This document shows, in pieces, positions 1-9,279 of a DNA stretch of 64,000 nt. Source of the DNA: CBDCUW01 sp965222745 (GTDB lineage: Bacteria; Planctomycetota; Planctomycetia; Pirellulales; Pirellulaceae); the NCBI GenBank assembly GCA_965222745.1, contig CBDCUW010000002.1, positions 248,001 to 312,000 on the forward strand, given 5' to 3'. Every line of letters starts with the position of its first letter. The first letter of the stretch is position 1. A program made the translations under genes and the position numbers. Below the pieces are notes generated by a model that ran no database searches, had not been told where the DNA came from, and was given only the letters and a program-made list of their open reading frames with translations.

Positions 1-2529
1 GAACACATATCCGTATTCTGATTTCGTTCCAGGTTGGATGTTCGAACCGCCAGCTGTCGTGTCCAGCCCACCACCGATAAACAACAGGGCATCGCGAATG
101 TCTTCGGCGCGCAACCGCTTTCGGTTCATGTGACTGAGCAGCCGATTTCCAGGATCGGCCGCAACCGCTTCGTCTGTCGGTTGACTGCGAAGTTGATAGG
201 TGCGTGAAAGCATGATGTCGCGGATCAGCGACTTGATCGACCAGCCGCCCTCGATCAGCGAGGCGGCCAAATGATCCAGCAGGTCTGGGTGTGTCGGTGG
301 CTGACCCATGCTTCCGAAGTTGTCGACGGTTGTCACGATGCCGTTGCCGATCAACCAATACCAGACGCGATTGGCCATCACCCGCGCCGTCAGCGGGTGA
401 TCGGGATGACTGATCCAGTTTGCCAGCTGGGCGCGACCACTTTGTCCTTGCGGGATTTGCGGAAAGGGACGATGGGAAGCGACTTGCAGGACACCGCGAG
501 GAGTGATCGGGCCCCGGTTATGAACGACTCCGCGAATGGCAAGATGGATATCGCCAGCGTCCTCGTCATCGGTCGTTGCCATGGCAACCGGGCGTTTTGG
601 CGCCGCCGCTTCCAGCGATTCCAGCTCCTTGGTCAGCGCATCGACCTCCGCCTGCAAACGTTGGATCATCGCTTGCTTTTGGGCATCGGCCGGATCCTCC
701 GCTTTCGCAACTTTCGCGTCCCTCGGTTTTGGTTTGGGCAACGCTGGCTGGGCGTCCGACTCTTTGGCCAAAAAAACAACCGCGTCGGCGATGACGACAC
801 CGTCATCGGTGCCTTCGTTTGATATGACAACTCTCGGCTGCCGGGTCGGATCGAAAGTGAAGACGCCAAGTGACGTCAGCGCGTCGTCGATATCGGGCTT
901 GGCTCGCTGATTGACCTTCACCACCGTTTCGCCATCGTTGTGGTGCACGTGCACCGGCACGCGTGCCGACCGATTGGACGACGGAGTGTAGGCCACACGC
1001 ACCTCGTATTGGCCTGGCCGAGGTAAATCGGGTTGATAAATGACGCTCTTTTGGCCTTTATCCGCCGTAGCGTCGTGAATGTACCTCGGTCCGACGAAGC
1101 CGGCGATCGAAGTCGATTCGGTCCATTGGCCGATGCGCTGGGCATCGGTATCGTCCACTACAATTCCGTCGATCGAATCGGGATCGATCGATTTGTCTTT
1201 GTTTTTTTTCGCGTTCTTGTCAGGTTTCCCACCCGCTTTTCGCCATTTCGCCGTGGCCGCATCGAGCTTGCTTTTGGCGGCCGCGATTTTTTCTTGATGA
1301 GCCTTGATTTCGGCTTCTTCCTCGGCCGGCAGCGGCAATTCCATCGTGTTCCACTGCGACACGTTGGAATGAATCATCGCCTTGGTGCTTCTCAGGATGC
1401 CGGCCAAAGCGTAGTAGTCGACGGTGGGAATCGGATCAAACTTGTGGTCGTGGCAGCGCGCACAACCGATCGTCATTCCTAACATCCCTTTGCCGATCGT
1501 GTCCAACTGCTCATCGACCACGTCCATTTCCAAGACATCCTTGTCCTGCAATTCATAGTTGGTCGGCCCGAGCAACAAGAACGCCGTCGCGATCAACTTG
1601 CGCCGTCGATCCTGCCATTCGGCCGACGGCAGCAAGTCGCCGGCAAGCTGTTCACGCAAAAACTGATCATAGGGAAGATCGTTGTTGAAACTATCAATCA
1701 CGTAATCGCGATATCGCCAGGCATCGGGAAACAACAGCGTCCGTCCACCGCCGCTCGATTCGGCAAATCGCACCACATCCAACCAGTGCCTGCCCCAACG
1801 TTGGCCGAATTGCGGCGATTCCAGCAGCCGATCGATCAGGGCCGCGTACGCACTGGGCGACGGGTCGTTTAAAAATTCGTCGATCTGCTTCGGTGTCGGC
1901 GGCAAACCGATCAAATCAAAATAGACGCGACGAACAAGCGTTCGCCGATCCGCATCCGACACAGGAACCAACGACTCCTTTTCGAGCTGGGCAAGGATGA
2001 AGCGATCGATCGTGGTGTATGGCCAGCTTGCATCCTTGACCGCTGGAACTTCAGGGCGGGCGATCGGTTGGAACGACCAGAACTGCCGTCCCTGTTCGAT
2101 CGAAGGTGAATCGCTGCCGCTGTCGTCCTGCCAGTCGGAAGTTCGCGGGTCACTGGCCCCCGATCGTACCCAGTGCTCGAAAGCGGCGATGGTTTGCTCC
2201 GGAAGAATCCCTTTGGGCGGCATTTCCAGTTCGTTGTTTTGATACCGAATCGCCTGGATCAACAAACTTTCTTCCGGCTTGCCGGGAACGATGGCCGGAC
2301 CTGAATCACCCCCCATCGACCATCCCTGGCGCGAATCCAGACGCAGTCCGCCCTGTTGTTTTTTTTCTCCGTGGCAGCGAATGCACTGGTCCACCAAGAC
2401 CGGACGCACTTGTTTTTCGAACAATTCCAGCGAATCGGGATCGTCGCCCGCGGCGACTTGCGCGGCGGCGGCCGACAAGGTCAGCGCAATCACCCCAGTG
2501 CAGCAGCGAGAAAAAAGTTGCGATAACAT
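1..2529 (-). CDS. PSCyt1/DUF1549/DUF1553 cytochrome-type secreted protein (partial, 3' end off window)
   Basis: The gene reads leftward from ATG at 2529 and stays open to base 1, so 843 codons are visible and the C-terminus is missing. A hydrophobic signal peptide covers about residues 1-26. A c-type haem motif CIRCH lies at residues 49-53 (PSCyt1 domain). A segment beginning TTIDRFILAQLE and then VYFDLIGLPPTP marks DUF1549, and SLIRDIMLSRTYQLRS near the window edge is the DUF1553 signature. This three-domain order is typical of Planctomycetes, where the proteins are exported and often sit beside sulfatase or DUF1501 genes; their exact role is unknown. Electron transfer linked to polysaccharide use is a common inference only. 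The next gene to the left, not visible, is often a DUF1501 protein. Confidence 0.93.
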   Translation of the reverse strand, partial: MLSQLFSRCCTGVIALTLSAAAAQVAAGDDPDSLELFEKQVRPVLVDQCIRCHGEKKQQGGLRLDSRQGWSMGGDSGPAIVPGKPEESLLIQAIRYQNNELEMPPKGILPEQTIAAFEHWVRSGASDPRTSDWQDDSGSDSPSIEQGRQFWSFQPIARPEVPAVKDASWPYTTIDRFILAQLEKESLVPVSDADRRTLVRRVYFDLIGLPPTPKQIDEFLNDPSPSAYAALIDRLLESPQFGQRWGRHWLDVVRFAESSGGGRTLLFPDAWRYRDYVIDSFNNDLPYDQFLREQLAGDLLPSAEWQDRRRKLIATAFLLLGPTNYELQDKDVLEMDVVDEQLDTIGKGMLGMTIGCARCHDHKFDPIPTVDYYALAGILRSTKAMIHSNVSQWNTMELPLPAEEEAEIKAHQEKIAAAKSKLDAATAKWRKAGGKPDKNAKKNKDKSIDPDSIDGIVVDDTDAQRIGQWTESTSIAGFVGPRYIHDATADKGQKSVIYQPDLPRPGQYEVRVAYTPSSNRSARVPVHVHHNDGETVVKVNQRAKPDIDDALTSLGVFTFDPTRQPRVVISNEGTDDGVVIADAVVFLAKESDAQPALPKPKPRDAKVAKAEDPADAQKQAMIQRLQAEVDALTKELESLEAAAPKRPVAMATTDDEDAGDIHLAIRGVVHNRGPITPRGVLQVASHRPFPQIPQGQSGRAQLANWISHPDHPLTARVMANRVWYWLIGNGIVTTVDNFGSMGQPPTHPDLLDHLAASLIEGGWSIKSLIRDIMLSRTYQLRSQPTDEAVAADPGNRLLSHMNRKRLRAEDIRDALLFIGGGLDTTAGGSNIQPGTKSEYGYVF

Positions 2530-2583
2530 GCGGCCATTATAGACCGAACTGCACACCCACCGGAGCCGGCTTGACGCATTGTC

Positions 2584-2919
2584 ATGATCAGCCGCCAAAA
2601 CATCCTGGCCAGCGCCACCGACAAGTTTCCTGACGAATTGGTCGAAATGCTCGTGCAATCGCCGGCGGTTCGAATCGAACGGATTGTTTCGACCGGCCAG
2701 GCCAGTCCCGAAGGCTACTGGTACGATCAGGACGAATCAGAGTGGGTACTGGTGATTCAGGGAGAGGCGGAGCTTCGTTTTGAAGATCTGCCGCAGCCGG
2801 TGGTGATGAAGGCGGGCGACTACGTCAACATTCCCGCCCATTGCAAACATCGAGTCCAGCGGACAACTGCCGACCAGCCAACGGTATGGTTGGCGGTATT
2901 TTATTCGGCCAACGAGTGA
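2584..2919 (+). CDS. Small single-domain cupin protein
   Basis: The 111-aa protein has one cupin barrel. Residues about 55-100 contain ESEWVLVIQGEAELRFED, a KAGDYVNIPAH turn and a following His (HCKHRV), which supply the usual Glu/His metal ligands. ATG at 2584 lies 54 bp from the divergent cytochrome gene start at 2529, so the two probably share a divergent promoter region. No signal peptide is seen, so it is cytosolic. The substrate cannot be told from sequence; cupins of this size include isomerases, dioxygenase-like proteins and sugar-binding proteins. A second, unrelated-looking cupin is convergent just downstream. Confidence 0.85.
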   Translation: MISRQNILASATDKFPDELVEMLVQSPAVRIERIVSTGQASPEGYWYDQDESEWVLVIQGEAELRFEDLPQPVVMKAGDYVNIPAHCKHRVQRTTADQPTVWLAVFYSANE

Positions 2920-2959
2920 ACACGTTTGACTTTCGCTACGTCCATGGCAAGCGGCGTGG

Positions 2960-3283
2960 TCACTTTTGTTCCACCAGAAACAACGTGGTCGGCTGGACGG
3001 TGGCGTGATGACGATGTCGCCTTCCCGCCGGAATGAGGATGGCCTCATCGGCGCGGACCGTCGTGATCTGGCCGTCAAAGTCGATCTGCATTTCGCCTTC
3101 GATCACGTAGCCAACGTGGCCGCGAATGCACCAGTCCGATTCCTTGAAGTCGCGGCCGTATTCAACGATTCGCAAGCGCACTTCCTGCTGGTCGAACACC
3201 TTCTGACGCATTCCCTGGGCAACGATTTCCCAAGCCAGTTGATCGAAAGCGACGCGGTACAAAGAGGAAACATCGTCAGACAT
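2960..3283 (-). CDS. Small cupin-domain protein
   Basis: The 107-aa protein reads leftward and is convergent with the preceding cupin, with 40 bp between the stops. The cupin core is visible as GHVGYVIEGEMQIDF followed by DEAILIPAGRRHRHHA, with a His-rich second motif that probably binds metal. There is no signal peptide or DNA-binding domain. The substrate is unknown. It resembles stand-alone cupins that bind small organic acids or sugars; function is not assignable. Confidence 0.82.
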   Translation of the reverse strand: MSDDVSSLYRVAFDQLAWEIVAQGMRQKVFDQQEVRLRIVEYGRDFKESDWCIRGHVGYVIEGEMQIDFDGQITTVRADEAILIPAGRRHRHHATVQPTTLFLVEQK

Positions 3284-3394
3284 CAGTGTGAACCATTCCA
3301 GCGGTGTTGTGTCGGGAGAGTTGAAAACGAAAAAGCTGGTTGTTGATCGGCAGCGTGCAATGATCCAATATTAACCCCAATCGCGCGGCGTGAC

Positions 3395-3454
3395 TGTCGG
3401 TGATTTCTCCGAAATCGCTTCGCGTGCGTGCCCCAGTTCAACGAACTGGCCGAC
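3395..3454. repeat. Two-hairpin intergenic repeat, copy 1
   Basis: GTCGG and CCGAC bound two hairpins: GATTTCTCCGAAATC (3402-3416) and CCAGTT-5 nt-AACTGG (3433-3449). The same modules recur at 11117, 18508, 26124 and 32181. An open frame running through it from a GTG at 3400 into the DinB gene is not taken as coding. Confidence 0.8.
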
Positions 3455-3480
3455 AATGTTTCCAAAATCGTACGGCAAAC

Positions 3481-4020
3481 ATGAAACCCAACGGCCCGCC
3501 TCCCGCGAATCCGATCGGCGAGTTTTCTCCTGGAGAGGCCTACAGTGAAGCGGCCAAGTCGCAACTGCTGGAACAACTTCGCGATGCGCCCGCCGAATTG
3601 CAGCGGGCGACGTCGGGGCTGACCGACGCCCAGCTCGATACGAAGTACAAAAACTGGACGGTGCGACAGATCACTCATCATCTTGCCGACAGCCATCTTC
3701 ACAGCTTGATTCGGTTCAAATGGGCACTGACCGAGGACAACCCGCTGATCAAAGCGTATGAAGAAGCCGACTGGGTCAAACTGGAGGACTGTCGGCGAGG
3801 AGAGATCGAACCTGCTCTTTCTTTACTCTACGGCTTGCACGCCAAATGGGTTCAGTTGGCTGAGTCGATGGCCGAAGATCAGTTCCGCCGCACCTTTCGG
3901 CATCCGCAGTCGGGCGAGACGGTCGATCTTTGGACGGCGCTGAACTACTACGCCTGGCACGGCCGGCATCACACAGGCCAAATCGATTGGCTGGGTGAGC
4001 AATACAGTTGGAACCAATAG
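3481..4020 (+). CDS. DinB/YfiT-like putative metal-dependent hydrolase
   Basis: The 179-aa protein matches the DinB-like four-helix fold of the YfiT/BSTA type. The pattern is TVRQITHHLADSHLHS (about residues 60-75) with HGRHHTGQ near the C-terminus, which supplies the three His ligands expected for a metal site. The length is normal. Start ATG 3481 is chosen because the longer frame from GTG 3400 passes through a dispersed intergenic repeat. The gene is followed after 11 bp by a PPOX-type gene, and that gene overlaps a methyltransferase, so the three probably form an operon. The catalytic activity is not known; YfiT-type proteins have been proposed to act as thiol transferases. Confidence 0.88.
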   Translation: MKPNGPPPANPIGEFSPGEAYSEAAKSQLLEQLRDAPAELQRATSGLTDAQLDTKYKNWTVRQITHHLADSHLHSLIRFKWALTEDNPLIKAYEEADWVKLEDCRRGEIEPALSLLYGLHAKWVQLAESMAEDQFRRTFRHPQSGETVDLWTALNYYAWHGRHHTGQIDWLGEQYSWNQ

Positions 4021-4031
4021 GTGGATAGGCG

Positions 4032-4598
4032 ATGGGAAAAACGTACGACGTCATTGATGACCGGTTGACCGAATTCATCGAGCGGCAACCGATGTTCTTT
4101 GTTGCGACGGCGCCCCTTTCGGCAAGCGGAAGCGTCAACCTCTCCCCCAAAGGACTCGATTCGCTGCGAATCATCGACGAACACACAGTTGCTTATGCCG
4201 ACATGGTCGGCAGCGGAATCGAAACGATCGCCCACTTGAAGGAAAACGGCAGGATCGTGGTGATGTTTTGTTCGTTCGAGGGGGCTCCGAAGATTGTCCG
4301 ACTGCACGGCCGCGGCGAGGTGGTTGAACCATCTCATCCCCGGTTCAATGAACTCCACCAGGTTTTTCCGGAGTACCACGGGCTGCGCGCATTCATCCTG
4401 ATCGACTGTCAACGAGTCTCCGACTCTTGTGGATTCGGAGTGCCGTTGATGGAGTTTCGCGGGAACCGATTTCAGTTGGTCAAATGGGCCCAGCAGAAAG
4501 GAATCGACGACTTGCTAGAGTATCAGCGCAGCACCAACTCCCACAGCATCGACGGATTGCCCGGGATTCAAACCAGCGGGAGCGGTCGCAATGAGTAA
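4032..4598 (+). CDS. Pyridoxamine 5'-phosphate oxidase family (FMN split-barrel) protein
   Basis: The 188-aa protein has the split-barrel flavin-binding pattern: FFVATAPLSASGSVNLSPKG near residues 22-41, then GSGIETIAHLKENGRIVVMF. This places it in the PPOX-like family of stand-alone flavoproteins rather than in PdxH itself; the C-terminal PdxH region is not recognisable. The likely substrate is unknown. It starts 11 bp after the DinB gene and its end overlaps the start of the methyltransferase by 8 bp, so translational coupling is likely. Confidence 0.88.
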   Translation: MGKTYDVIDDRLTEFIERQPMFFVATAPLSASGSVNLSPKGLDSLRIIDEHTVAYADMVGSGIETIAHLKENGRIVVMFCSFEGAPKIVRLHGRGEVVEPSHPRFNELHQVFPEYHGLRAFILIDCQRVSDSCGFGVPLMEFRGNRFQLVKWAQQKGIDDLLEYQRSTNSHSIDGLPGIQTSGSGRNE

Positions 4599-5340
4599 CG
4601 ATGATCTTGACCGAGGTACGCTTCACGTCGGCACTTTCTTCGATCGTTTGACCGACGATTACACCAACACGATCGAACGTTGTTTTCCCAGATACCGAGA
4701 AATGTTGTGGGCGCTGCTGGACTACCTTCCCGCCGACCGGTCGAACGAACGTGCAAGACCTTCTGAAGACCGGTCCGTGCAGCAGGTTTTGGAATTGGGA
4801 TGTGGTACCGGCAACCTTTCCGTTTTGTTGCGAGATCAATTCGATGGTGCAACCATTCGGCTGGTCGATGTATCCGAAGGTTCGTTGTCTGCCTGCCAAT
4901 CCCGTTTTCAGACGACATCGGACTTGATTTTTCAGCAAGCCGATTTTCGCGATCTCGATTACGATCCCCAGTCGTTGGATCTGGTGATCTCCAGCATTTC
5001 CGTCCATCACCTGACCGCGGAAGAAAAACAGGTGTTGTTCGGCAAGATCTATCGTTGGCTTCGGCCGGGCGGCATTTTCGCGTACGCCGACCAACATGCC
5101 GGTGCCGCCGAAGATCTTTACCAGCGTCATATCGACAACTGGAAAACGCTGTCGCACCGCGCCGGTTCCACGTCAGAGCAGTGGCAGATGTGGATGCAGC
5201 ACCAGGCCGATCACGATCATCACGACACCTTGTGTGACCAAATCGATTGGCTTCGACAAGCGGGGTTTTCGGTTGTCGATTGTCCCTGGCGCTACTTGCT
5301 GTGGGCAGTGGTTCAAGCCAGGAAGGCAGATTCCCGCTAG
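4591..5340 (+). CDS. Class I SAM-dependent methyltransferase
   Basis: The 249-aa cytosolic protein has motif I VLELGCGTGNLSVLL at about residues 65-79, an acidic residue after strand 2 (IRLVDVS), and LDLVISSISVHHL with LRPGGIFAYAD further on, the standard Rossmann-like methyltransferase core. The start ATG overlaps the upstream stop (ATGAGTAA arrangement at 4591-4598). The substrate is unknown. The residues after the core (HRAGSTSEQWQMWMQHQADH) suggest a small-molecule rather than an rRNA methyltransferase, but this is only a guess. Confidence 0.9.
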   Translation: MSNDDLDRGTLHVGTFFDRLTDDYTNTIERCFPRYREMLWALLDYLPADRSNERARPSEDRSVQQVLELGCGTGNLSVLLRDQFDGATIRLVDVSEGSLSACQSRFQTTSDLIFQQADFRDLDYDPQSLDLVISSISVHHLTAEEKQVLFGKIYRWLRPGGIFAYADQHAGAAEDLYQRHIDNWKTLSHRAGSTSEQWQMWMQHQADHDHHDTLCDQIDWLRQAGFSVVDCPWRYLLWAVVQARKADSR

Positions 5341-5422
5341 GGCAGCGCGTGGCCCAAATTGACTTCCAAAGCGCGTAGAATAAGCTGCCAGCTTGTTGCT
5401 CCCCCACACAACTCTTTGGATC

Positions 5423-7612
5423 ATGCTGCGCGCCATGCCATCACCACCCCGTTTCACCGCGTGGATATTTTTACTGACGATCATCGCCATTGATCATTCG
5501 GTTTCATGCGGCAATGATCGGCCCAACGTGATTTTGATGATGGCCGACGACATGGGCCTGGGGGATACCAGCGCGTATCAGGATTTCACGGGCAACAGTG
5601 ACCCGGATCAAATTCACACTCCCCAGATGCAGCGACTGGCGCGAATGGGGGTGCGTTTTACCGATGCTCACACACCTTCCTCTCGATGTTCGCCCACTCG
5701 CTATGCTCTGCTGACCGGACGCTATCCTTGGCGGAACCGGCTGAAGCACTGGGTTCTTTTCGGAGTCCAGGGTGATCCGATGATCGAATCGGACCGGCCG
5801 ACGATCGGTACTTTGATGCAAGAAAATGGATACCGCACTGGATTGGTCGGTAAATGGCACGTCGGATTGCGGTACCGACAAAGTGACGGGCGGCCCGCAG
5901 ACGGTTGGCAAGATGCCGACTTGACCAAACCACTTTTCGACACTCCGCTGGATCATGGTTTCGACTACTGCCGATTCACGTCACGTTCACACGGCACGTC
6001 GGGAGCCACCGATGGCAACAAGAAAAAACCGAACAGTGCTTCGCAATCGGTCGGCCCCGGACATGTTCACGGCCGCACGGCGGTCAGTGCGACTGGTGAC
6101 GGCAAACGACTGGTCGACGACGGTCCCGACCAGTACGTGCTGACAAAACTCGGCAGCCGTCACTCGGATCATGCGATCAGCTTTTTGCAGGAACATTTGG
6201 CTGGCGGAGCGAACAAATCGAAACCATTCTTCCTGTACTATCCGAGCAATTCGAATCACGGTCCCTACACTCCCGACAAGGAAATCGACGGCAAACCGGT
6301 CGCTGGTGCTGCCAAAAACATGGCGGGCGAGGCGATGAACGTGCGCAGCGACTACATCTACGAAAACGATGTCGCTTTGGGACGGCTGATCGATTTTCTA
6401 AGCAACCACGATGATCCTCGCCGGCCGGGGCATCGCCTGATCGACAATACGATCGTGATCTTCACCAGTGACAACGGCGCGGAAAACAAAGCCAAAACTG
6501 CCACCGGCCCGTTTCGCAGCAACAAGGGTTCCGTCTACGAAGGTGGCCATCGAGTCCCCTTCATCGTAGCGTGGAAAGACGGAGGTGTCGGTGACGGTGA
6601 CCCGTCGAGCGGCGGAAAAACCAGCAGCCAGCTGATCGGTCTGCAGGACATGTTTGCGACTTTTGCGGAAATCCTTGGCCACCCTCTGCCCGATCTGCGC
6701 GCTAGTAATAAAGGTGCCGAAGACAGCGTCAGTGTGCTTGCGGCATGGCGAGGTAAACCGATCGCCAAGCGGCCAATGATTTTCAATGATCACAACGAGG
6801 CGAAGGAGGATCGCGCCGCGGCCGCCATTCGACTGGATGATCCAGTGATTGAGGGCAAGGTTCACCGCGGCCAATGGAAACTCTTTTGTGATGCAACACT
6901 GCTTCGCGGCGGTGAAGCGAAACCGGTCGAGCTATTTGACTTGGCAACCGATCCAAGAGAAACGACCAATCGGATCAGCGAACCTGCGTCCCGCCCGATT
7001 GTCGATCACTTGTCAAAATTGGCTGTGTTGCATCGAACGGCCGGCGGGCATCGGTCGGTTGGCTTCGCTTCGGGGCGAAGGTTTGTGCTCGATTGGCGGA
7101 CGAGCGGTCAGCAACAAATCGGTGACCAACAACGCCTCGGTCTGGCCGATCGTTTCTCGGCACTTTCGATTCGCGACGCTGCGGTCACGATGGGTGACGG
7201 ACCGGAAGCTGTTGAAATGAAGATCTCGGCGGCCGGCCGGGACAGCCTGCTTCGTTCCGGGACATTCGATGTCAACCCGCGAGGCTTGGGTATTTCTAGT
7301 GGTCGCTTCAAACAGGTGGACGATGGCGAAGCCATTCTGATCAAATTCGATCGTGACGTGATCGTCGAGTCAGCGGCGATTGTGGCAGGAAATGGAACTT
7401 GCGGAGGTTTTTACAGAGTCGGCAGCGGCGCGCCGCTTGCGATCTACTGCATCGATGCCGACATCGATTCGCAAGACCAATCGGGAATCCTCAGCGACAT
7501 CGGCGTCGTGAAAGCAGGCCAAACGCTGCGGCTGGACAGCAGTCCCCACCACGGCGTCGAATCACCCGGCCAATGGCGACTGGGGGCATTGACCGTGCGA
7601 CTCATCAAGTGA
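5423..7612 (+). CDS. Secreted sulfatase (arylsulfatase family) with C-terminal extension
   Basis: The protein is about 729 aa from ATG 5423; an upstream TTG at 5393 would add ten residues before the signal peptide. A signal sequence (FTAWIFLLTIIAI) is followed by RPNVILMMADDMG, which carries the metal-binding Asp pair, and by the formylglycine motif CSPTR near residue 89. FTSDNGAE supplies the downstream Asp/Asn metal ligands. The last ~150 residues (after the usual sulfatase end) form a beta-rich extension not recognised. It needs a formylglycine-generating enzyme to be active and is exported. It lies in tandem with a second sulfatase, probably for sulfated algal polysaccharide. Confidence 0.93.
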   Translation: MLRAMPSPPRFTAWIFLLTIIAIDHSVSCGNDRPNVILMMADDMGLGDTSAYQDFTGNSDPDQIHTPQMQRLARMGVRFTDAHTPSSRCSPTRYALLTGRYPWRNRLKHWVLFGVQGDPMIESDRPTIGTLMQENGYRTGLVGKWHVGLRYRQSDGRPADGWQDADLTKPLFDTPLDHGFDYCRFTSRSHGTSGATDGNKKKPNSASQSVGPGHVHGRTAVSATGDGKRLVDDGPDQYVLTKLGSRHSDHAISFLQEHLAGGANKSKPFFLYYPSNSNHGPYTPDKEIDGKPVAGAAKNMAGEAMNVRSDYIYENDVALGRLIDFLSNHDDPRRPGHRLIDNTIVIFTSDNGAENKAKTATGPFRSNKGSVYEGGHRVPFIVAWKDGGVGDGDPSSGGKTSSQLIGLQDMFATFAEILGHPLPDLRASNKGAEDSVSVLAAWRGKPIAKRPMIFNDHNEAKEDRAAAAIRLDDPVIEGKVHRGQWKLFCDATLLRGGEAKPVELFDLATDPRETTNRISEPASRPIVDHLSKLAVLHRTAGGHRSVGFASGRRFVLDWRTSGQQQIGDQQRLGLADRFSALSIRDAAVTMGDGPEAVEMKISAAGRDSLLRSGTFDVNPRGLGISSGRFKQVDDGEAILIKFDRDVIVESAAIVAGNGTCGGFYRVGSGAPLAIYCIDADIDSQDQSGILSDIGVVKAGQTLRLDSSPHHGVESPGQWRLGALTVRLIK

Positions 7613-7626
7613 ATTCAGGCAACAAA

Positions 7627-7687
7627 TCGTACTCAGATACAATGCCGAGTACGAGTACCGCGAAGCTGAGTACGAGTACGACGAAGA
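7627..7687. repeat. GAGTACGAGTAC repeat with hairpin
   Basis: TCGTACTC (7627-7634) pairs with GAGTACGA (7647-7654), and the GAGTACGAGTAC motif is repeated after 7668. A related but longer array is found at 40674-40765. It lies between the two tandem sulfatases and may be a terminator or simply expanded repeat DNA. Confidence 0.6.
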
Positions 7688-7702
7688 CAAAGAGCCCGCG
7701 CA

Positions 7703-9190
7703 ATGATGCGAACACACTTCCCACTAGTTCCGATGCATTTCTTTCGACAATCCACTCCGCTTGTTCTTGCCGTATCGTTGTTCGGCTTCTTCTCCGTTTG
7801 CCGGGAGACATTTGCTGCTGATTCGCCTCCCAACGTCGTGCTCGTTTTCATCGACGACATGGGTTGGGGCGATTTTTCCTGTTTTGGAAATGAAGCGGTC
7901 GAAACACAGCACATCGATCGGCTGGCTGGCGAAGGGATTCGATTCGAGCAGTTTTATGTCAATTCACCGATTTGTTCGCCTTCGCGCGTTGCGATTTCGA
8001 CGGGCCAGTATCCACAGCGGTGGCGGATCACGTCTTACCTGAACAATCGCAAAAGCAACATTGCGCGGGGAATGGCGCAGTGGTTGGATCCGCAGGCGCC
8101 GATGTTGGCAAGGTTCCTGCACGATTCGGGCTACGCGACGGGGCATTTTGGAAAATGGCACATGGGTGGCCAACGCGACGTGGGCGAAGCGCCGTTGATC
8201 ACCGAATACGGATTCGACGCATCGCTTACCAACTTTGAAGGGCTGGGGCCGCGCGTGCTGGCGATTTGTGATGCTCACGACGGTAAACCGACCCGGCGGC
8301 ATACCCTTGGTTCGGACAAGCTGGGTCGTGGCGAGATCATCTGGCAAGATCGCTCGTTGGTCACCCAGTCGTTCACCGCCGCGGCGATCGACTTCATCAA
8401 GCAGGCGGAAGAGAACGATCAACCGTTTTACGTCAACGTTTGGCCCGATGATGTTCATTCTCCTTTCTTTCCGCCCGAAGCGCGGCGCGGTGACGGTGCC
8501 AAACGGACGCTCTACCACGGCGTACTGGACACGATGGACGAACAGCTGGGAGTGATGTTCGATTACATCCGCGGCAGTGAATCATTGCGAGAGAACACTT
8601 TGATTTTGGTTTGCAGTGACAACGGCCCGGAACTAGGAGCGGGATCGGCGGGACCATTTCGCGGTCACAAGACGAAACTCTATGAAGGTGGAATCCGATC
8701 GTCACTTGTTGCCTGGGGACCTGGCTTGGTGGACGGATCGGGCGTGGTGAATCGATCGTCTCATTTTTCCGCCATCGACCTGGTTCCCACGCTACTTAAG
8801 ATCACTGGCGTCAAGCCGCCCGCAGGTATCTCTTTTGACGGCCAGCCGCTGGAAGATGTTCTGCTTGGAAAATCAGACGCCTCGCGCGACCGCCCAATCT
8901 TTTTTCGCCGCCCACCCGATCGTGATTCTTTTTACGGCGACGACGATCTGCCCGACCTGGCCGTTCGCGATGGACAATGGAAACTGTTGTGCGAATACGA
9001 TGGTTCGCAGGTGCAGTTGTACGATCTGGAAAAAGATCGCCAAGAATCCAACAACCTTGCCGGCGATCATCCTCAGCGGGTCGCCCGGTTGTCCAAATCG
9101 TTGCTGGACTGGCATCACAGCATGCCGCCAGACAACGGCGCTACTTTCAAACTTTCCAAAAGGCGGCGTCCGGCGGCAGCAAAAAAGTGA
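7703..9190 (+). CDS. Secreted sulfatase
   Basis: The 495-aa protein has a signal peptide (LVLAVSLFGFFSVC, cleavage near residue 38), then PNVVLVFIDDMGWGDFS with the N-terminal metal Asp pair, and the formylglycine motif CSPSR at residues 91-95. GKWHMGG and VCSDNGPE are further active-site segments. The length is normal for the family. Three ATGs (7703, 7706, 7733) are possible; the first is used. It follows another sulfatase by 90 bp, separated by a repeat, and the two may be co-transcribed. The substrate is probably a sulfated polysaccharide; the subfamily cannot be assigned by eye. Confidence 0.93.
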   Translation: MMRTHFPLVPMHFFRQSTPLVLAVSLFGFFSVCRETFAADSPPNVVLVFIDDMGWGDFSCFGNEAVETQHIDRLAGEGIRFEQFYVNSPICSPSRVAISTGQYPQRWRITSYLNNRKSNIARGMAQWLDPQAPMLARFLHDSGYATGHFGKWHMGGQRDVGEAPLITEYGFDASLTNFEGLGPRVLAICDAHDGKPTRRHTLGSDKLGRGEIIWQDRSLVTQSFTAAAIDFIKQAEENDQPFYVNVWPDDVHSPFFPPEARRGDGAKRTLYHGVLDTMDEQLGVMFDYIRGSESLRENTLILVCSDNGPELGAGSAGPFRGHKTKLYEGGIRSSLVAWGPGLVDGSGVVNRSSHFSAIDLVPTLLKITGVKPPAGISFDGQPLEDVLLGKSDASRDRPIFFRRPPDRDSFYGDDDLPDLAVRDGQWKLLCEYDGSQVQLYDLEKDRQESNNLAGDHPQRVARLSKSLLDWHHSMPPDNGATFKLSKRRRPAAAKK

Positions 9191-9279
9191 CGTGGTAGTA
9201 GTCGGAACCGTTGCGGCCGAGAGGTCGCTGGCCCCTGGGCGATTCCAACGGTTGGTGGTGTTTGAGCTATGATGATGAG